Below are positions 9,746-20,003 of a stretch of DNA of 64,000 bases, piece after piece. The translations under genes were made by a program, and so were the position numbers. Location: positions 820,252 to 884,251 of the forward strand of contig MU001496.1 in NCBI GenBank assembly GCA_010093485.1, read 5' to 3'. Numbering within the stretch: the stretch's first letter is position 1; every line of letters begins with the position of its first letter. The notes under the pieces are model-generated. The model worked only from the letters and a program-made list of their open reading frames with translations, was not told where the DNA came from and made no database searches. The DNA comes from Karstenula rhodostoma CBS 690.94 (lineage: Eukaryota > Ascomycota > Dothideomycetes > Pleosporales > Didymosphaeriaceae).

Positions 9746-11618
9746 TCACGCTGCCTTCTTGCAAAGCTTCGTTCCTTGGTCAAGGACATCCCAGTCCTCG
9801 GTCCCAGGCGTCGTCTTGGTGTACAAGACCCCCTTCGGATCCCACTTGTTTCGAATCTTCAAAAGCCTAGGATACTTGTCGCCCCAAAAATACTGTTGCC
9901 AATTGGGCTCGTTGAGTCACCTTCATTCACATACGTCGCCCCGTCAGGCCCAGCATCCCTAAACCGCTTTCCAATGACGTTTGTCTGCACGTCCTCGAGC
10001 TGCTTCTTTTCTTCCCACGACTCCAGGCCACTCATGATCACGTTCGTGATGACGAAGCTGCTCGACTTGCGCCACTTGTCGTTGATGGCATTGTCTGCAT
10101 ACGGCACGCCGTGGCCAGGATCAACAATGTGTCCAACCGAGAAGCCGATCCGGTCCTTGGTAGGGTTGCTGCTGGCAAAGATGATCGCATCCGCTACCTC
10201 GTCAGCATCGTCGTTCATGTCCTTGCGCGTAAAGAGTCGCCCGCCTACGATTGAGTTTTGATTTGGCTGTTCATCTTCAAACATTTCAACTCAAAGAAGC
10301 TGGGAAAGGCTCGAGTGTGTCTGTCGTGGGGGATCTTGGCTGCATCCAACTGGTCGAACAGGGGCTTCAGCACTTCGTTGAGCTTCCTTTCATCCATTTT
10401 CGGGCCAACTAGAGGAGCGATGTGCAGTCTTCCTGGTCCAGGTCCTACCTCAAAAGTAGACGAACATGCCGTTGTCCACGTAATGGTTCGCCAGACTGTG
10501 GAAGATATGGAATCATTTATTAAACACAGCCGAATCATTGGTGTGGGTATTGTTGATATTAATTATAGTCCCGGCAGTTGGAATCTCGGGGAAGGTCTTT
10601 ACTGTGATGGACACAACAACTGCAAAGGTCGATGGACCACCACCCTTTAGGGCCCAGAAAAGATCTGGGTTCTCCTTCGCATCGGCGGTGACGTATTCAC
10701 CGTCCACAGTTACGGCTTCGAAAGACAATACGCTGTCAGCACCCATGCCGTAAATCGATGTCAGTGGACCATGTCCACCTCCTTGGATGTACCCTCCAGC
10801 CCATCCGACAGTCTCTTTCAGTGTTAGTAGATGACTCCGCATTGGTCTAAAATCTGCTTACCGGGCACTCCCCACCAACAATGACAACTGGTGGCTTCTG
10901 TGCAAAAGCCTGTCGGAAAAGCTCACGTCCTTGTACTCCGGCACCTACGACTGCAGCGCTACCAGTCCAGTTTCCAGGTCCGCTATACGTCTTGAGGAAC
11001 TTCACATCCTTGAAGCTGTGGGTGTTGATGATGAGCGATCCAAAGCCTGTGGAGCGGCCCATAAAATCGTGACCAGTGTTTCAGATGATCAGACGCAGGT
11101 TCCGTTCGCGTGCAAAGTCAATGCCAGCCTTGATGTGCTCCCTTGTCTTCGCCAAGATGACATACCTACCATAAAATCCCCGAGTACACGGAGTGCTGGG
11201 TCATCATCTGGCAGGCAGGTATTGTCGGTATACAGCGGCCACAGACTCGCAATCGGATGATCGGTCCTGCCATCTCTCAGTTTCCATCGTTGTGGCCAGA
11301 GCTTTTCACTTACAGCCACTGCTCATTTAACCAACTCGCCTTAATCTCAGCACACGCCGCCTCACTGTACAAGTTGACTGTCGAGTTCTCAGAGCTCGTA
11401 TGGCAAGGTGCGCCAAGAGGGATGGCCACCTGCAAAGCACCGCCCACGGTCTTGTTCAACGGAATCCAGTCCGCATTGGTTGGCCAGCATGAGTTATCCG
11501 AATAACATTTGCACTGATACGTAGCGCCATCAACCTTCTTCACCTCGCCTTTCCATGGCGCCGCAACGGCATAATTGACAGCAGCAAAGAGCGTAGTAAA
11601 TAGAGATATGCGAGTCAT
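9746..11618 (-). pseudogene. Decayed FAD-linked oxidase (PCMH/berberine-bridge type) with six lesions
   Basis: The intact ancestor would have been a secreted flavoprotein oxidase. The ATG at 11616-11618 opens a signal peptide (MTRISLFTTLFAAVNYAVAA). The conserved FAD-binding signature NTGHDFMGRSTG, with its flavin-linking His, and GGECPTVGWAGGY, with the second linking Cys, can both be read. So can the C-terminal BBE block NWQQYFWGDKYPRLLKIRNK before the stop at 9746-9748. Two introns are still recognisable (11267-11313 and 10813-10861). The frame is broken by in-frame TGA codons at 11081-11083 and 10513-10515. It is also broken by one-base shifts near 11198-11200 (base lost), 10452-10455 (base gained), 10284-10286 (base lost) and 9915-9917 (base lost). 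All the shifts lie in short homopolymers. Protein similarity continues in the correct order across every lesion. The original substrate is unknown. Confidence 0.85.
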
Positions 11619-13397
11619 TTGTCCGAGGGCTCGTAGTTTGCGGAGCCAAAGATACTGGTAGCCCTCCCACCAGTTTGCCAGCACAAGCGCTATTTAAAGT
11701 CCGCATACTTTGCTCATGCAATATACCAGAGCTGTACCTTGCATAGGCTAAGCATCGAAGACTCGAAACCGCAAGCTCGCCCTAGAGTAAGCATAGTAGG
11801 ATTAATAGCCGTACTTTGCAGGTATATTTCCTACCTAGGGCTGCAGCAAACGTGCATCCGCGTACGTGATGAGCCATCGGGGTCATACCTCCAGCGCAGA
11901 CGACAGCCACAAGCGGTATGGACCTGTGGGTTGCATGCAATCGCGTCCATTGTGCTGATCTACAGCGTTCAAGTCCTGCTCCGGTTAAATGTATGCGGCA
12001 ATTAAACAGGGGATACCTCTGCTACGCACCATAGACAGGAGTTGTAATGGCAGACGCTTATGCGTGTCAGATTTTCCAGAGGAAGACTCACGGGGCGTAG
12101 AGTCTAGATCTGTGTGTAATATCTAGAGGCATTGAAAGCGTTGTCGCTTATGCGCGCGTTTGATATTCAGTCTTTGCGTGGAGCATAACCAGTAAAAGAG
12201 GTACTTTGGAAACTCGAATGAATGACCTTCGCTTAGTATTGTTAAATAGTTCCGGTAAGCTTCATATGAATCGCCAATCTGGACGATCAGGGCACGGCTG
12301 GTTAAAGAATGGTATGAAAAGCCTATGGAGTACGGTGCACCGAAGATCAGGACCAGGGCACAGGATGGCTCAATCTAGCGATAGCTCGTCCACTATGGGG
12401 CCTAGGACACGTAGCTCGTCGATAGCCTCTATCATTGATCAACATTAAAATGGCGTCGAGCGATGAGTGACATTATCTGACTGATATCAGCTATTTAATT
12501 ACACCTAGGACGCTGTGCCAGTTGCGGGTATGTTGGGGTTTTGGCAATGCGAGTTTACACTACGCTCAATTGCACTCCTGCAACCCTCCTTTATGAGCTC
12601 TTCTCCACCTTCGTTTATTGCACGATACAGAGCAACTTCAAATACAATGATCACGAATGGCGAACCTTGCGATTAGACATCGAGGGCTTGAATTTGGTAG
12701 GGAATGATGTCCTTACTCCACGGTGACGGACAGCAACAGGCTGAGGAATAGGCTTTGGCGTCAGTGTGTAAGAAGCGGAGATAGTGCGAGGATATAAGTG
12801 TGCACACTGAGAGGATCCCCTCGACCAACCTGGGAAGATAATTCATCACGTCTAGTTTCTTGTGAATGCCTGCCGAGCACGTGCACCTATTTCTTCCAAG
12901 GTTCCCACCATCTTTTCGGCAATGGTGGTGAAGAGAGGAGTGCGAAGCGCGACATGGGCCATGTCAACCCGGGTTCACTGCATTGGAAGGTGCTAGATCG
13001 TCGCTGCATCATTGGGAAGGCACGCATCGTGAGCGTTGCTATCTTCTACTTCGCTGTCCACGTGCATCCTGCATGTATCTCTCTCAACCAGATCCTAATT
13101 CGCTGTCTGCTAACGATTACTGCCCGCTACCGTCGTCGCGCTTCTTAACTCATATGCTTCCTATTATCTACTACTTCCCCTAAACTAGTTGGGCTCAGCC
13201 ACTAAAATATAATTTATAGTAGTTAGATCGCCGCCAAGCAGTAACTTCATCATCGGTTACCCGCGCACCCCTCCACTCGAAGCTCTCCAACAGCCCCATC
13301 GCACGGCCCCCTGCGTAAACAAGCTTGCTTTCGCTGCAGCCATCCTCAAGTCAGAAGGCAACTGCGTAACGCACCCGAACAACCTCAACCTGCCGCC
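11619..13397. other. Intergenic region, no recognised gene
   Basis: About 1.8 kb between the start of the decayed oxidase (minus) and sgt2 (plus). Open frames are all below about 120 codons and none shows a known motif or codon pattern like the neighbours. No RNA gene or repeat is evident. The last 200 bp, pyrimidine-rich with a CCGCC stretch before the ATG, look like the sgt2 promoter and leader. Confidence 0.45.
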
Positions 13398-14652
13398 ATG
13401 GTGAGTTGCACTCGCCCCGCCACGAGTTAATGGTCGCTGTAGCATGTAGCTAAGAAGATGCAGGCATCACCCGCGCAGTCAAAGAAGCGCCTCGCACTCG
13501 CAATCCTCGACTTCCTCCAGACCTCACAAACCGACGGCTCTGTCGCAGCCGAAGACGCCGAGCAGCTCGAGGTTGCCGCCAACTGCATCAGCGACGCTTT
13601 CAAAGTCGATCTCTCAGACAGCGGTGCGGTCAAGGACGCCCTCGGCGACCAGAACCTCCTGGCGATATTCAACGTGTATGAAAGACTAAAGGGCAAGACG
13701 ACGGCTACCACGGTAGGCTCCTCCTCGGCTTCGGAAGCACGCCCTGCGACGCCGCAGACGTCGTCATCCGAGAACGTGAAAACTGGACCTGGCGGCGTGA
13801 ACAAGGATGAGGCAGAGCGACTCAAGGGGTTAGGGAACGAGGCCATGAAGAAGAAGGACCACGCCTCTGCGGTCAAGCACTACACTGCCGCTCTTGAAAT
13901 CGTCCCACTCAACCCCATATATCTATCGAACCGCGCGGCCGCACACTCGGGCGCCGGCAACCACGCCGACGCGAAAAGTGATGCCGAGATGGCCGTCGCT
14001 GCGGATCCCAGCTACTCGAAGGCATACTCCCGACTCGGTTTCGCCAATTTCGCGCTTGGCGATGCAAAGGGTGCCATGGAGGCGTACAAGTCTGGCATGG
14101 ATGCCGAAGGTGGCGGATCAGATGTCATGCGCCGTGGATACGAAACGGCGAAGAAGAAGTACGAAGAGGAGGGCGGCGACGTTGGCGCTGTCGAGTCCGA
14201 GGCATCACGCGGTGCACCCGGTGCAGGTGCAGGTGGAATGCCCGATCTCGCCTCGCTCGCAAGCATGCTAGGCGGAGGAGGTGGGGGTGAGGGAGGTGGC
14301 ATGGGCGGCCTTGCAGGTTTGATGAACAACCCGATGATTCAGCAGGCGATGCAGAGTCCTATGGTCCAGCAGATGATGCAGGACCCTAGCACCATGGCTA
14401 ATCTAATGAACAACCCACAAATGAGGCAAATGGCTGAGCGGTTTGGCGGCAGCGGCGGCGGCGGTGCAGGAGGAGGTGGCGGCATGCCCGATCTTTCATC
14501 TATGATGAACGACCCTAACATTGCGGAGATGTAAGTCTCGACCATCTGTTACCCAATGCGGAAAACAACTAACGCGGCTCAACAGGGCACGGAACTTCAT
14601 GGGTGGTGCCGGGCGAGGTGGTGCTGGCCGGGGAGCTGGTGGCTCATCATGA
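13398..14652 (+). CDS. sgt2: Small glutamine-rich TPR co-chaperone Sgt2 (SGTA homologue)
   Basis: Cytosolic co-chaperone that hands tail-anchored membrane proteins to the Get4/Get5-Get3 pathway and binds Hsp70/Hsp90. The frame is 13398-13400, 13464-14530 and 14586-14652, 378 aa. Exon 1 is only the ATG (context GCCGCCATGG), followed directly by a gtgagt intron. A second acceptor at 13478 would remove five more residues. Intron 2 (14531-14585) has a CTAAC branch site. Domains: N-terminal dimerisation helix bundle, about 1-70 (SKKRLALAILDFLQ, NCISDAF); three TPR motifs, about 110-225 (LKGLGNEAMKKKDHASAVKH, NPIYLSNRAAAHSGAGNHAD, SYSKAYSRLGFANFALGDAK); and a Gly/Met/Gln-rich C-terminus with NNPM repeats that binds hydrophobic clients. 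Length and order match the family. Confidence 0.93.
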
Positions 14653-15081
14653 TCTGGTACTTGTCGAAATTAGTTGTGAAAGCGATTCGGTCGAGCAAAT
14701 GCTTGAAAGAATTTGAATGATAGTATCACAACATGGTTAGACGATAATATTTATGATACCAATTGATGCTCAAGCGAATCGCCTTGCTAACTGTGCTCTC
14801 TGTGTGAAGAGCCTATGCTTGGCATCGGCACAGGATGACTCTTGGAGGAGTATGAAGAGTCCTCGTACAGTATGAGACATGAAGATGGACGACGCACGCG
14901 TTCTTCATCTCATTCAAAACAAACTCAACGGACTGTACTTTGAAGTCTCCAGATCCTGGTAGCAGCCACCATCCGAAGAATGACCGCCTTTGATATGCAA
15001 ACCGTACGCTTCTCCTCCAAACCTTGCTTTGGTATATCTAGCATCTCACCGAGTATAACTTGCCTCGCATCCATACCGTCA
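14653..15081. other. Intergenic between convergent sgt2 and tma20
   Basis: About 430 bp holding the 3' UTRs of sgt2 (plus) and tma20 (minus). AT-richer than the genes, with no supported frame or RNA. Confidence 0.45.
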
Positions 15082-15796
15082 TTATAACGAAAGGGTCCAC
15101 AGTCCATCTCCCAGATAATGCCCCGCCTCACAAGCTTGGCCCTTCTTCGTCTTCTTCATCTCCGCCGTGCCAACCTTCAGCACGCCCACCATGCACGCCG
15201 TCTCTTTGCCCTCGGCCTCGATCACGACCGGTGTACCTGCTTCCAGTTCTTCCTTGCCATATATTCCTTCGGTGTCTTCTGGATCGCCGGGTAAACGACC
15301 GCCTGGCGAAGTTAGGCCTGGCGCCATGAGGGTCGCGCCGGAGAGCACGAAGCGAATGGCGCCGCGGTCAATGCGCAGCCGGGGGAAGCAATTTGGATAG
15401 CGGTGGACGATAGCGAGGTGTGGCAGGATGGTGTCGTCCATGTGTTGGAAGAAGAGCGGAGTCGATTGCAGAGTGTAGAGGGATACGCGATCTGGTCTAA
15501 GTATGTCTGTTAGCAACGCTGTTATAAATGAAGCATCAGAGACTCGAAGAGGAGGAGGGAGCGAGAAATGGGCAGGCAAGAAGTCATACAGCTTCACGAG
15601 GTCGAGTTGCTCTTTCTTGGGCATAAGATCCTCGATATACGGCTCGAGGAGCGGATATGTGTCCAACACTTTCTGGCGGATGGTGCGCTGCACTGAAGAC
15701 TTTACCTTCGACTTCGCGCCGGAGGTTATGCTGTTGCCGTTAGCATGATTGTTCGGAGGACAGGCAGCCAGTGGAGATGTACTCTTTCTTGAACAT
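15082..15796 (-). CDS. tma20: Translation machinery-associated protein Tma20 (MCT-1 homologue, PUA domain)
   Basis: Ribosome-associated factor that works with Tma22 (DENR) in recycling 40S subunits and in re-initiation. Exons on the minus strand: 15783-15796 (14 nt), 15590-15730 and 15082-15496, giving 189 aa, close to yeast Tma20 (181 aa). The start spells MFKKDITSGAKSKVKSSVQR, the typical family opening. Intron 1 (52 nt) and intron 2 (93 nt, 15497-15589) both have GCTAAC branch sites. Intron 2 is a multiple of three without stops, so an unspliced frame also stays open. The spliced junction LVKLPDRVSLYTLQ fits the family better. The PUA region carries IDRGAIRFVLSGATLMAPGL and ends GHYLGDGLWTLSL. 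The family link to re-initiation is of interest beside a gene with upstream ORFs (cpcA), but this is only proximity. Confidence 0.93.
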
Positions 15797-16727
15797 GGTG
15801 GCAATTTGAGAAGATTAGGAAGCGGAGGGAGTGTTCGGCGAGAGAGCGCGTTGAAGATGCTGCGCGTTGATGAGGGGCAGCTGCGAGTTTGGCGGGGTAG
15901 TGGCGTGGGCTAGTGGCGCGTGCGTGCGTGCTTCCCCTCCGAGTTGCTGATTTATCCTCGCTCGACAGATGCAGACAGGTCAAAAACACGAAGCCAACCG
16001 CAAAGTACAGTACATGCATCCTCGTATAGTATTTGTAAATACTACTTAGGGACTGGAAACAAACATCAAGGATGGCCTTTTCCCCATCTCAAACAGGAAA
16101 AGGTGGGTTGAAAAACCGCTCGCGGTTGGAGACTGTGTCACATTCACCCACAGTGCCTGTAGCACTATCCAAGTGTACGTAGAATCCATAGCTCAGGGGT
16201 ACCAAGCGATGCACTTATGTGTTACGGACCCAAGTGTAACGTGGCCCCTGGCATTCGCTGGTAGTCTACCACGAGCATCTGTTGGTCTATAGTAGCGGGC
16301 AAAGAAAGATTGCTTGCTCTCAGCAGACCTTGACATTTCCCGAAGTGACGTGCTGTGCTGATCTGGACTTTCTCTACGAAGTACAGCATATTTGAGTTGG
16401 TTGTAGTTGTGTAGCTGCTTGCAAAGTATCGCCTCACAAGTGCAACGTCAACACGGACTGGAGGATCTCTACTTCAACTGTTTATACGAACTTCCAGGTT
16501 TCCTCAACTTTCTAAAGAGTTGTCTTCATGCTGGCGGCTGTTCGGCAACATCCACCGGGTGTTCGTGACGTGTGGTTGGGAGTTTGGACTAGGACGCGTG
16601 AGGCAAGCGTGTTTGGCGACACTCGACGCGTCCATCAACTCGCAACCACCTCTTTCTGTACATGCACATCTGCCACTCAAACTTCTTGTTCATCTCGTAA
16701 TTCAGTCGCTGGATTCAACCGCCTGGA
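15797..16727. other. Divergent intergenic region, tma20 and AT-hook gene
   Basis: About 930 bp that should contain both promoters. No supported coding frame, RNA or repeat was seen. Confidence 0.45.
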
Positions 16728-17537
16728 ATGTCTACCGCTCGAGCTTCAGCAAAGCGGCCGTTGGAAGATCGCGACGCGCCTCCAGCTAAACGTCCACGTG
16801 GTCGTCCTAGGAAAGACTCAAGCGTACATACCGCCACGTCACAACCTCCTCAAGCTGCGACTCGGAGGAAAACTGCTGTTGCAACTTCTGAAGTGCCAAA
16901 GGCCGGCCGGGGTCGCCCCAAGGGCTCGACGTCTGCTGCTAGAAGCCCCGAGACCGTAAAACGTGGGAGAGGGCGCCCAAAAAATACTGGAAGCAAGACT
17001 ACTCCCGACGAAAGCCTCACTGCATCCAGTCGTGGTAGGGGTATACTGAAGAATATCGCCGCTTCGAAGGTATCCACGCTGATTCCAGGAACGCCTGCCC
17101 GGGGTAGAGGACGCCCAAAGAAGGATGCGACTACAGCTGCGAGCTCGAAGGCCACTGGAGGCGCAAGAGGTCGTCCCAAGAAGGACCTCGCTTCAAGCGC
17201 AACTACGATTGCATCTGGAACATCTGGCCGAGGACGACCGAAAAAAGATAATACAACAGCGGCAAGCTCCGAAACTGTCGTACGCGGGAGAGGCCGCCCG
17301 AAGAAAGACAAGAGCGCAGCACACACTCAATCCAGCACCCCTAAGTCCGGTCGAGGTAGGGGTCGCCCGAAGAAAGCCACTGATGCTTTGACTGTGGCAG
17401 CTGCACCCGCAACCCCTGCCCACCTTATCATCACTTCCGATGTCGAGGAGGAAGAGGAAGATGCGGCAGTATCAGACGATCTGAGGGACGCACCTATCGA
17501 TACCCGCAGCCCTGATGTCCATCAGTTTGAGCTATAA
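16728..17537 (+). CDS. Multi-AT-hook DNA-binding protein
   Basis: Single exon, 269 aa, ATG 16728. Eight canonical AT-hook cores (GRP flanked by K/R) are spaced through residues about 20-225: PRGRPRKD, GRGRPKGS, RGRGRPKN, RGRGRPKKD, ARGRPKKD, GRGRPKKD, RGRGRPKKD and GRGRGRPKK. A ninth is degenerate (SRGRGILKN). The linkers are Ser/Thr/Ala-rich and no other domain is visible. The C-terminus carries an acidic run (DVEEEEEDAAVSDD). AT-hooks bind the minor groove of AT-rich DNA, so a chromatin or nuclear-architecture role is likely. Similar HMGA-like repeats evolve fast, so orthology cannot be called by eye. A role on the AT-rich compartments of this genome is inference only. Confidence 0.85.
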   Translation: MSTARASAKRPLEDRDAPPAKRPRGRPRKDSSVHTATSQPPQAATRRKTAVATSEVPKAGRGRPKGSTSAARSPETVKRGRGRPKNTGSKTTPDESLTASSRGRGILKNIAASKVSTLIPGTPARGRGRPKKDATTAASSKATGGARGRPKKDLASSATTIASGTSGRGRPKKDNTTAASSETVVRGRGRPKKDKSAAHTQSSTPKSGRGRGRPKKATDALTVAAAPATPAHLIITSDVEEEEEDAAVSDDLRDAPIDTRSPDVHQFEL

Positions 17538-18239
17538 GGACAGCATCATTCTACCTCCCCGGTTTTGTGGCTGTTGGAAGCGCAACAAGATTACGTGATG
17601 TGTTGGATCACGACGACTGTGCGTCTGACTTCTCGGACTAACGGCGTAAACCGGTTGTGAACAAGGGGAGAGGGAGATTGTGCGTTACAGATGTTGGCAG
17701 GAGACTCAAGTGTTGTGCCGCATATCAACTTGCGCCGATGCCCCGAGTTCATAGATATTCTCAATCAGGTAGCGCTTCTAAATCGAAGTACGTTTAAAGA
17801 AGACAGGCTAGAGTCTCATCGGCTTAGAAAATGGAAAGGAACAGATAACTTGGTTCATTGTTCTAGTAATCCAGTGCGTGCGAGTGGAGCAAGTCCACCA
17901 ATCTCACCCTCACTTGTCAGAATACCTCTCTTTCTAGATCTCGTCGTGGCTGTCCCCGATTCGGTCAACGTAGCGAGAGTTCATAGATTCGATGTTGCTG
18001 CTTTGCGAGTTCACCATCCGAAAGTTACGGTAGCCGAGTGGAACGGCTAAGTGGAGCCCCGAAGTTCCACATGCCAATCAAATCCGCACCGATTACATCG
18101 ACAAGCAGCCCTACCGCACGGAGCGAAGAGGAGTGTCGGTCTGGTTCGCCACCAACGCTCTATGTGACCCGGTATATTTATATTCTTTTTGCTGAGCTGT
18201 TCATCAATCAGGTGATTGCGACTCACCAACAAATACCAC
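17538..18239. other. Intergenic, AT-hook gene to tRNA-His
   Basis: About 700 bp. An open frame at 17691-18050 has no recognisable motif and no start context, so it is not called. Nothing else is seen. Confidence 0.4.
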
Positions 18240-18392
18240 GGTGGTATGGTCTAGTGGTATGACGTCGCGTTGTGGAAACACATGATAATTCCGCGCCAGC
18301 CTGGGGTAGGTTGGCCCTCTCTTTGAGAGGATCTTATCAACGCATGCAACAAAGTACTGACTGTAGTAACAGTTCGATTCCCAGTACCGCCA
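18240..18392 (+). tRNA. tRNA-His (GUG), interrupted twice
   Basis: The mature parts are 18240-18275, 18291-18305 and 18373-18392, 71 nt in all. The acceptor stem GGTGGTA pairs with TACCGCC (one G-U) and the discriminator is A. The A box is TGGTCTAGTGG. The anticodon loop TTGTGGC has GTG at 18272-18274. The anticodon stem CGCG/CGCG is paired except for an outer T-C mismatch (18265/18296). The first interruption (18276-18290, 15 nt) sits one base 3' of the anticodon, the canonical eukaryotic tRNA intron position, and its CAC can pair with the anticodon. The second (18306-18372) splits the T-arm at the stem/loop junction. Without it CTGGG-TTCGATT-CCCAG forms perfectly; with it the T-stem cannot form locally. 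Mature sequence resembles yeast tRNA-His. Identity is firm; whether it is expressed and processed is open. Confidence 0.85.
18306..18372 (+). other. 67 nt GT-AG intron-like insertion in the tRNA-His T-arm
   Basis: Starts GTAGGT, carries TACTGAC at 18355-18361 and ends AACAG, with the branch A 12 nt before the last base. These are the donor, branch site and acceptor of a fungal spliceosomal intron, and the length is typical of introns in this window. Excision joins G53 to T54 of the tRNA exactly and recreates the B box GGTTCGATTCC. In the genomic form the B box reads AGTTCGATTCC, one base off. A small hairpin (CCTCT/AGAGG) lies inside. No target duplication is visible. Confidence 0.75.
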
Positions 18393-18409
18393 GCAGCTGT
18401 GAAGCTTTC

Positions 18410-18415
18410 TTTTTT
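18410..18415 (+). terminator. Pol III T-run terminator
   Basis: Six T residues lie 17 nt after the tRNA discriminator base, the expected RNA polymerase III stop. This suggests the tRNA transcription unit is still complete. Confidence 0.7.
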
Positions 18416-18616
18416 GCCGACTTTCCTGATTAAATCAAGTGAGAAATCTTTTCTCTGGGTGTGGGGTTCGGCGGATCGCTAGCGGAGCGAGCGCTATTTA
18501 GGACCATCGGGAGACGGTGAAAGCGGCATCGGGCCGATGTGATTCCGTCTCCGCGTCTAACTTTTTGTCGCGCCGACCAAGACGAGTTTGTATTCATCAC
18601 TGCGCGTGCAAACAAC

Positions 18617-20003
18617 ATGGCTGAATCCGACGCGAAAGCGTCGCAAGCCGCCAATGCATCGCAGAAAGCTGCGAAACCGCCAAAGCCTCCGAATCCTGTG
18701 TGGAGGATGATGGGTGCGCCTCTGTCTTGCTATTCATGGCTGCCTCCCCTTGCTAATCAGTCTAGGTCTGCCCAATTTCCGATGGAAGCTTCCCTCCCGG
18801 AACTGGATGATATTCCTCTCTATCACCGGCTCGTGGACGGCCGCCGTTGTCTACGACCGTCGCGAAAAGAAACGCATACAACACAAATGGACAAAGGTGG
18901 TCGAACACATCGCGAAAGAATCGGTGAACGAGCGCCAGATGCCGCGCAAGCTTACTGTGTATCTCTCTGCACCGCCGGCTGATGGACTAGTAGCCGCGCG
19001 CGACCACTTCAACGAGTACGTGAAGCCAATACTGGTCGCGGCGGCACTGGACTGGGATGCGGTGGAGGGAAGAAGGGAGGGCGATGTTAGAGCAGGACTG
19101 GCGGAAAGGATACGAAGATTGAGGTGGAAGAGAGGGGAGAGCGTGAAGGAGGAGCCCGAGCTCGACACAAAGGACATTATAGAAGATTTGAGGCTAAGGG
19201 CTGGCGTTCCAGAGTGGGGTGGGCCGGCGGGTGATATAGTGATTGGGAGACATACCTGGAAAGAGTATGTTAGAGGGATGCATGAGGGATGGCTCGGGCC
19301 TTTAGATCCCCCAGCTTCTTTGGATCTGTACGAACCTGCACCGCCAGCGCCTGAAGCTCCGCCAGCTGCGCCACCCACAACAACCCAAGAAGAGTTGACG
19401 CCGTTGGCTCCGGCCGACGATGCTTCCCCTACCACTGTCCACGAAACACCAGTACCCTCCGAAGCCGGAAACCCCACAGAAGAGGCAAAGCCGAAGAAAA
19501 AGAAGCAGCCTCCGCCGTTTATCACAACCGCCGAATATTCACAGGTGCAACTCACGTCGACCTGCCCGCAAGCCCTCGGCCCTAGTGCGACTGTCGCTCT
19601 CCCACATCTGCTTGGTTTCTTTAATTTCCCAGTCCGAATGTATCGATTTCTCAATCGACGAAAAGTTGCCGACGATGCTGGACGAGCTTTGGCAGCTGTC
19701 GCGCTTGGTTCATACAGACCGTATGATAGCGGGGAACAGCAGCAGTTGCTTACACATGAAGAGCCTGAGTGGCACAAGACAATAAGGGAAAGAAAAGAGG
19801 GCGAAGGAGAGAGGGTCTGGTTAGATGATATGGTCATCGATCCGAGAATCGGAGAACGAATGAGAAAGTTCGAACTCGGCGCGGACGAAGAAGACAAGGC
19901 GAACAACATGCCTGTTGGAAAAGAAGCGGGTTCATGGTTTACCAGGCTGTGGCCGAAGAAAGAGAAACAGCTGTGGGAGGGACTGCAGGATGATTCCGAC
20001 TAA
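18617..20003 (+). CDS. tim54: Mitochondrial inner-membrane translocase subunit Tim54
   Basis: Subunit of the TIM22 complex that inserts carrier proteins into the mitochondrial inner membrane. Exon 1 is 18617-18713, the intron 18714-18765 (52 nt, branch GCTAAT) and exon 2 18766-20003, giving 444 aa. The splice restores the family signature NPVWRMMGLPNFRWKLPSRN, followed by the single membrane segment (WMIFLSITGSWTAAVVY) and the basic stop-transfer YDRREKKRI. The middle has a Pro/Ala-rich acidic linker (about 220-290), then FITTAEYSQV and the conserved IGHRTM-like GSWFTRLWPKKE tail. Start codon, membrane segment and length match fungal Tim54. The upstream tRNA-His lies about 220 bp away on the same strand. 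Confidence 0.92.

Noticed and set aside
11739..13148. Small frames between the oxidase pseudogene and sgt2
   Set aside because: All are below 120 codons, with no domain, no intron logic and no codon bias like neighbouring genes.
18851..19909. 352-codon minus-strand frame opposite tim54
   Set aside because: A shadow of the tim54 exon; Ser-rich, no motif, and tim54 carries the conserved protein.
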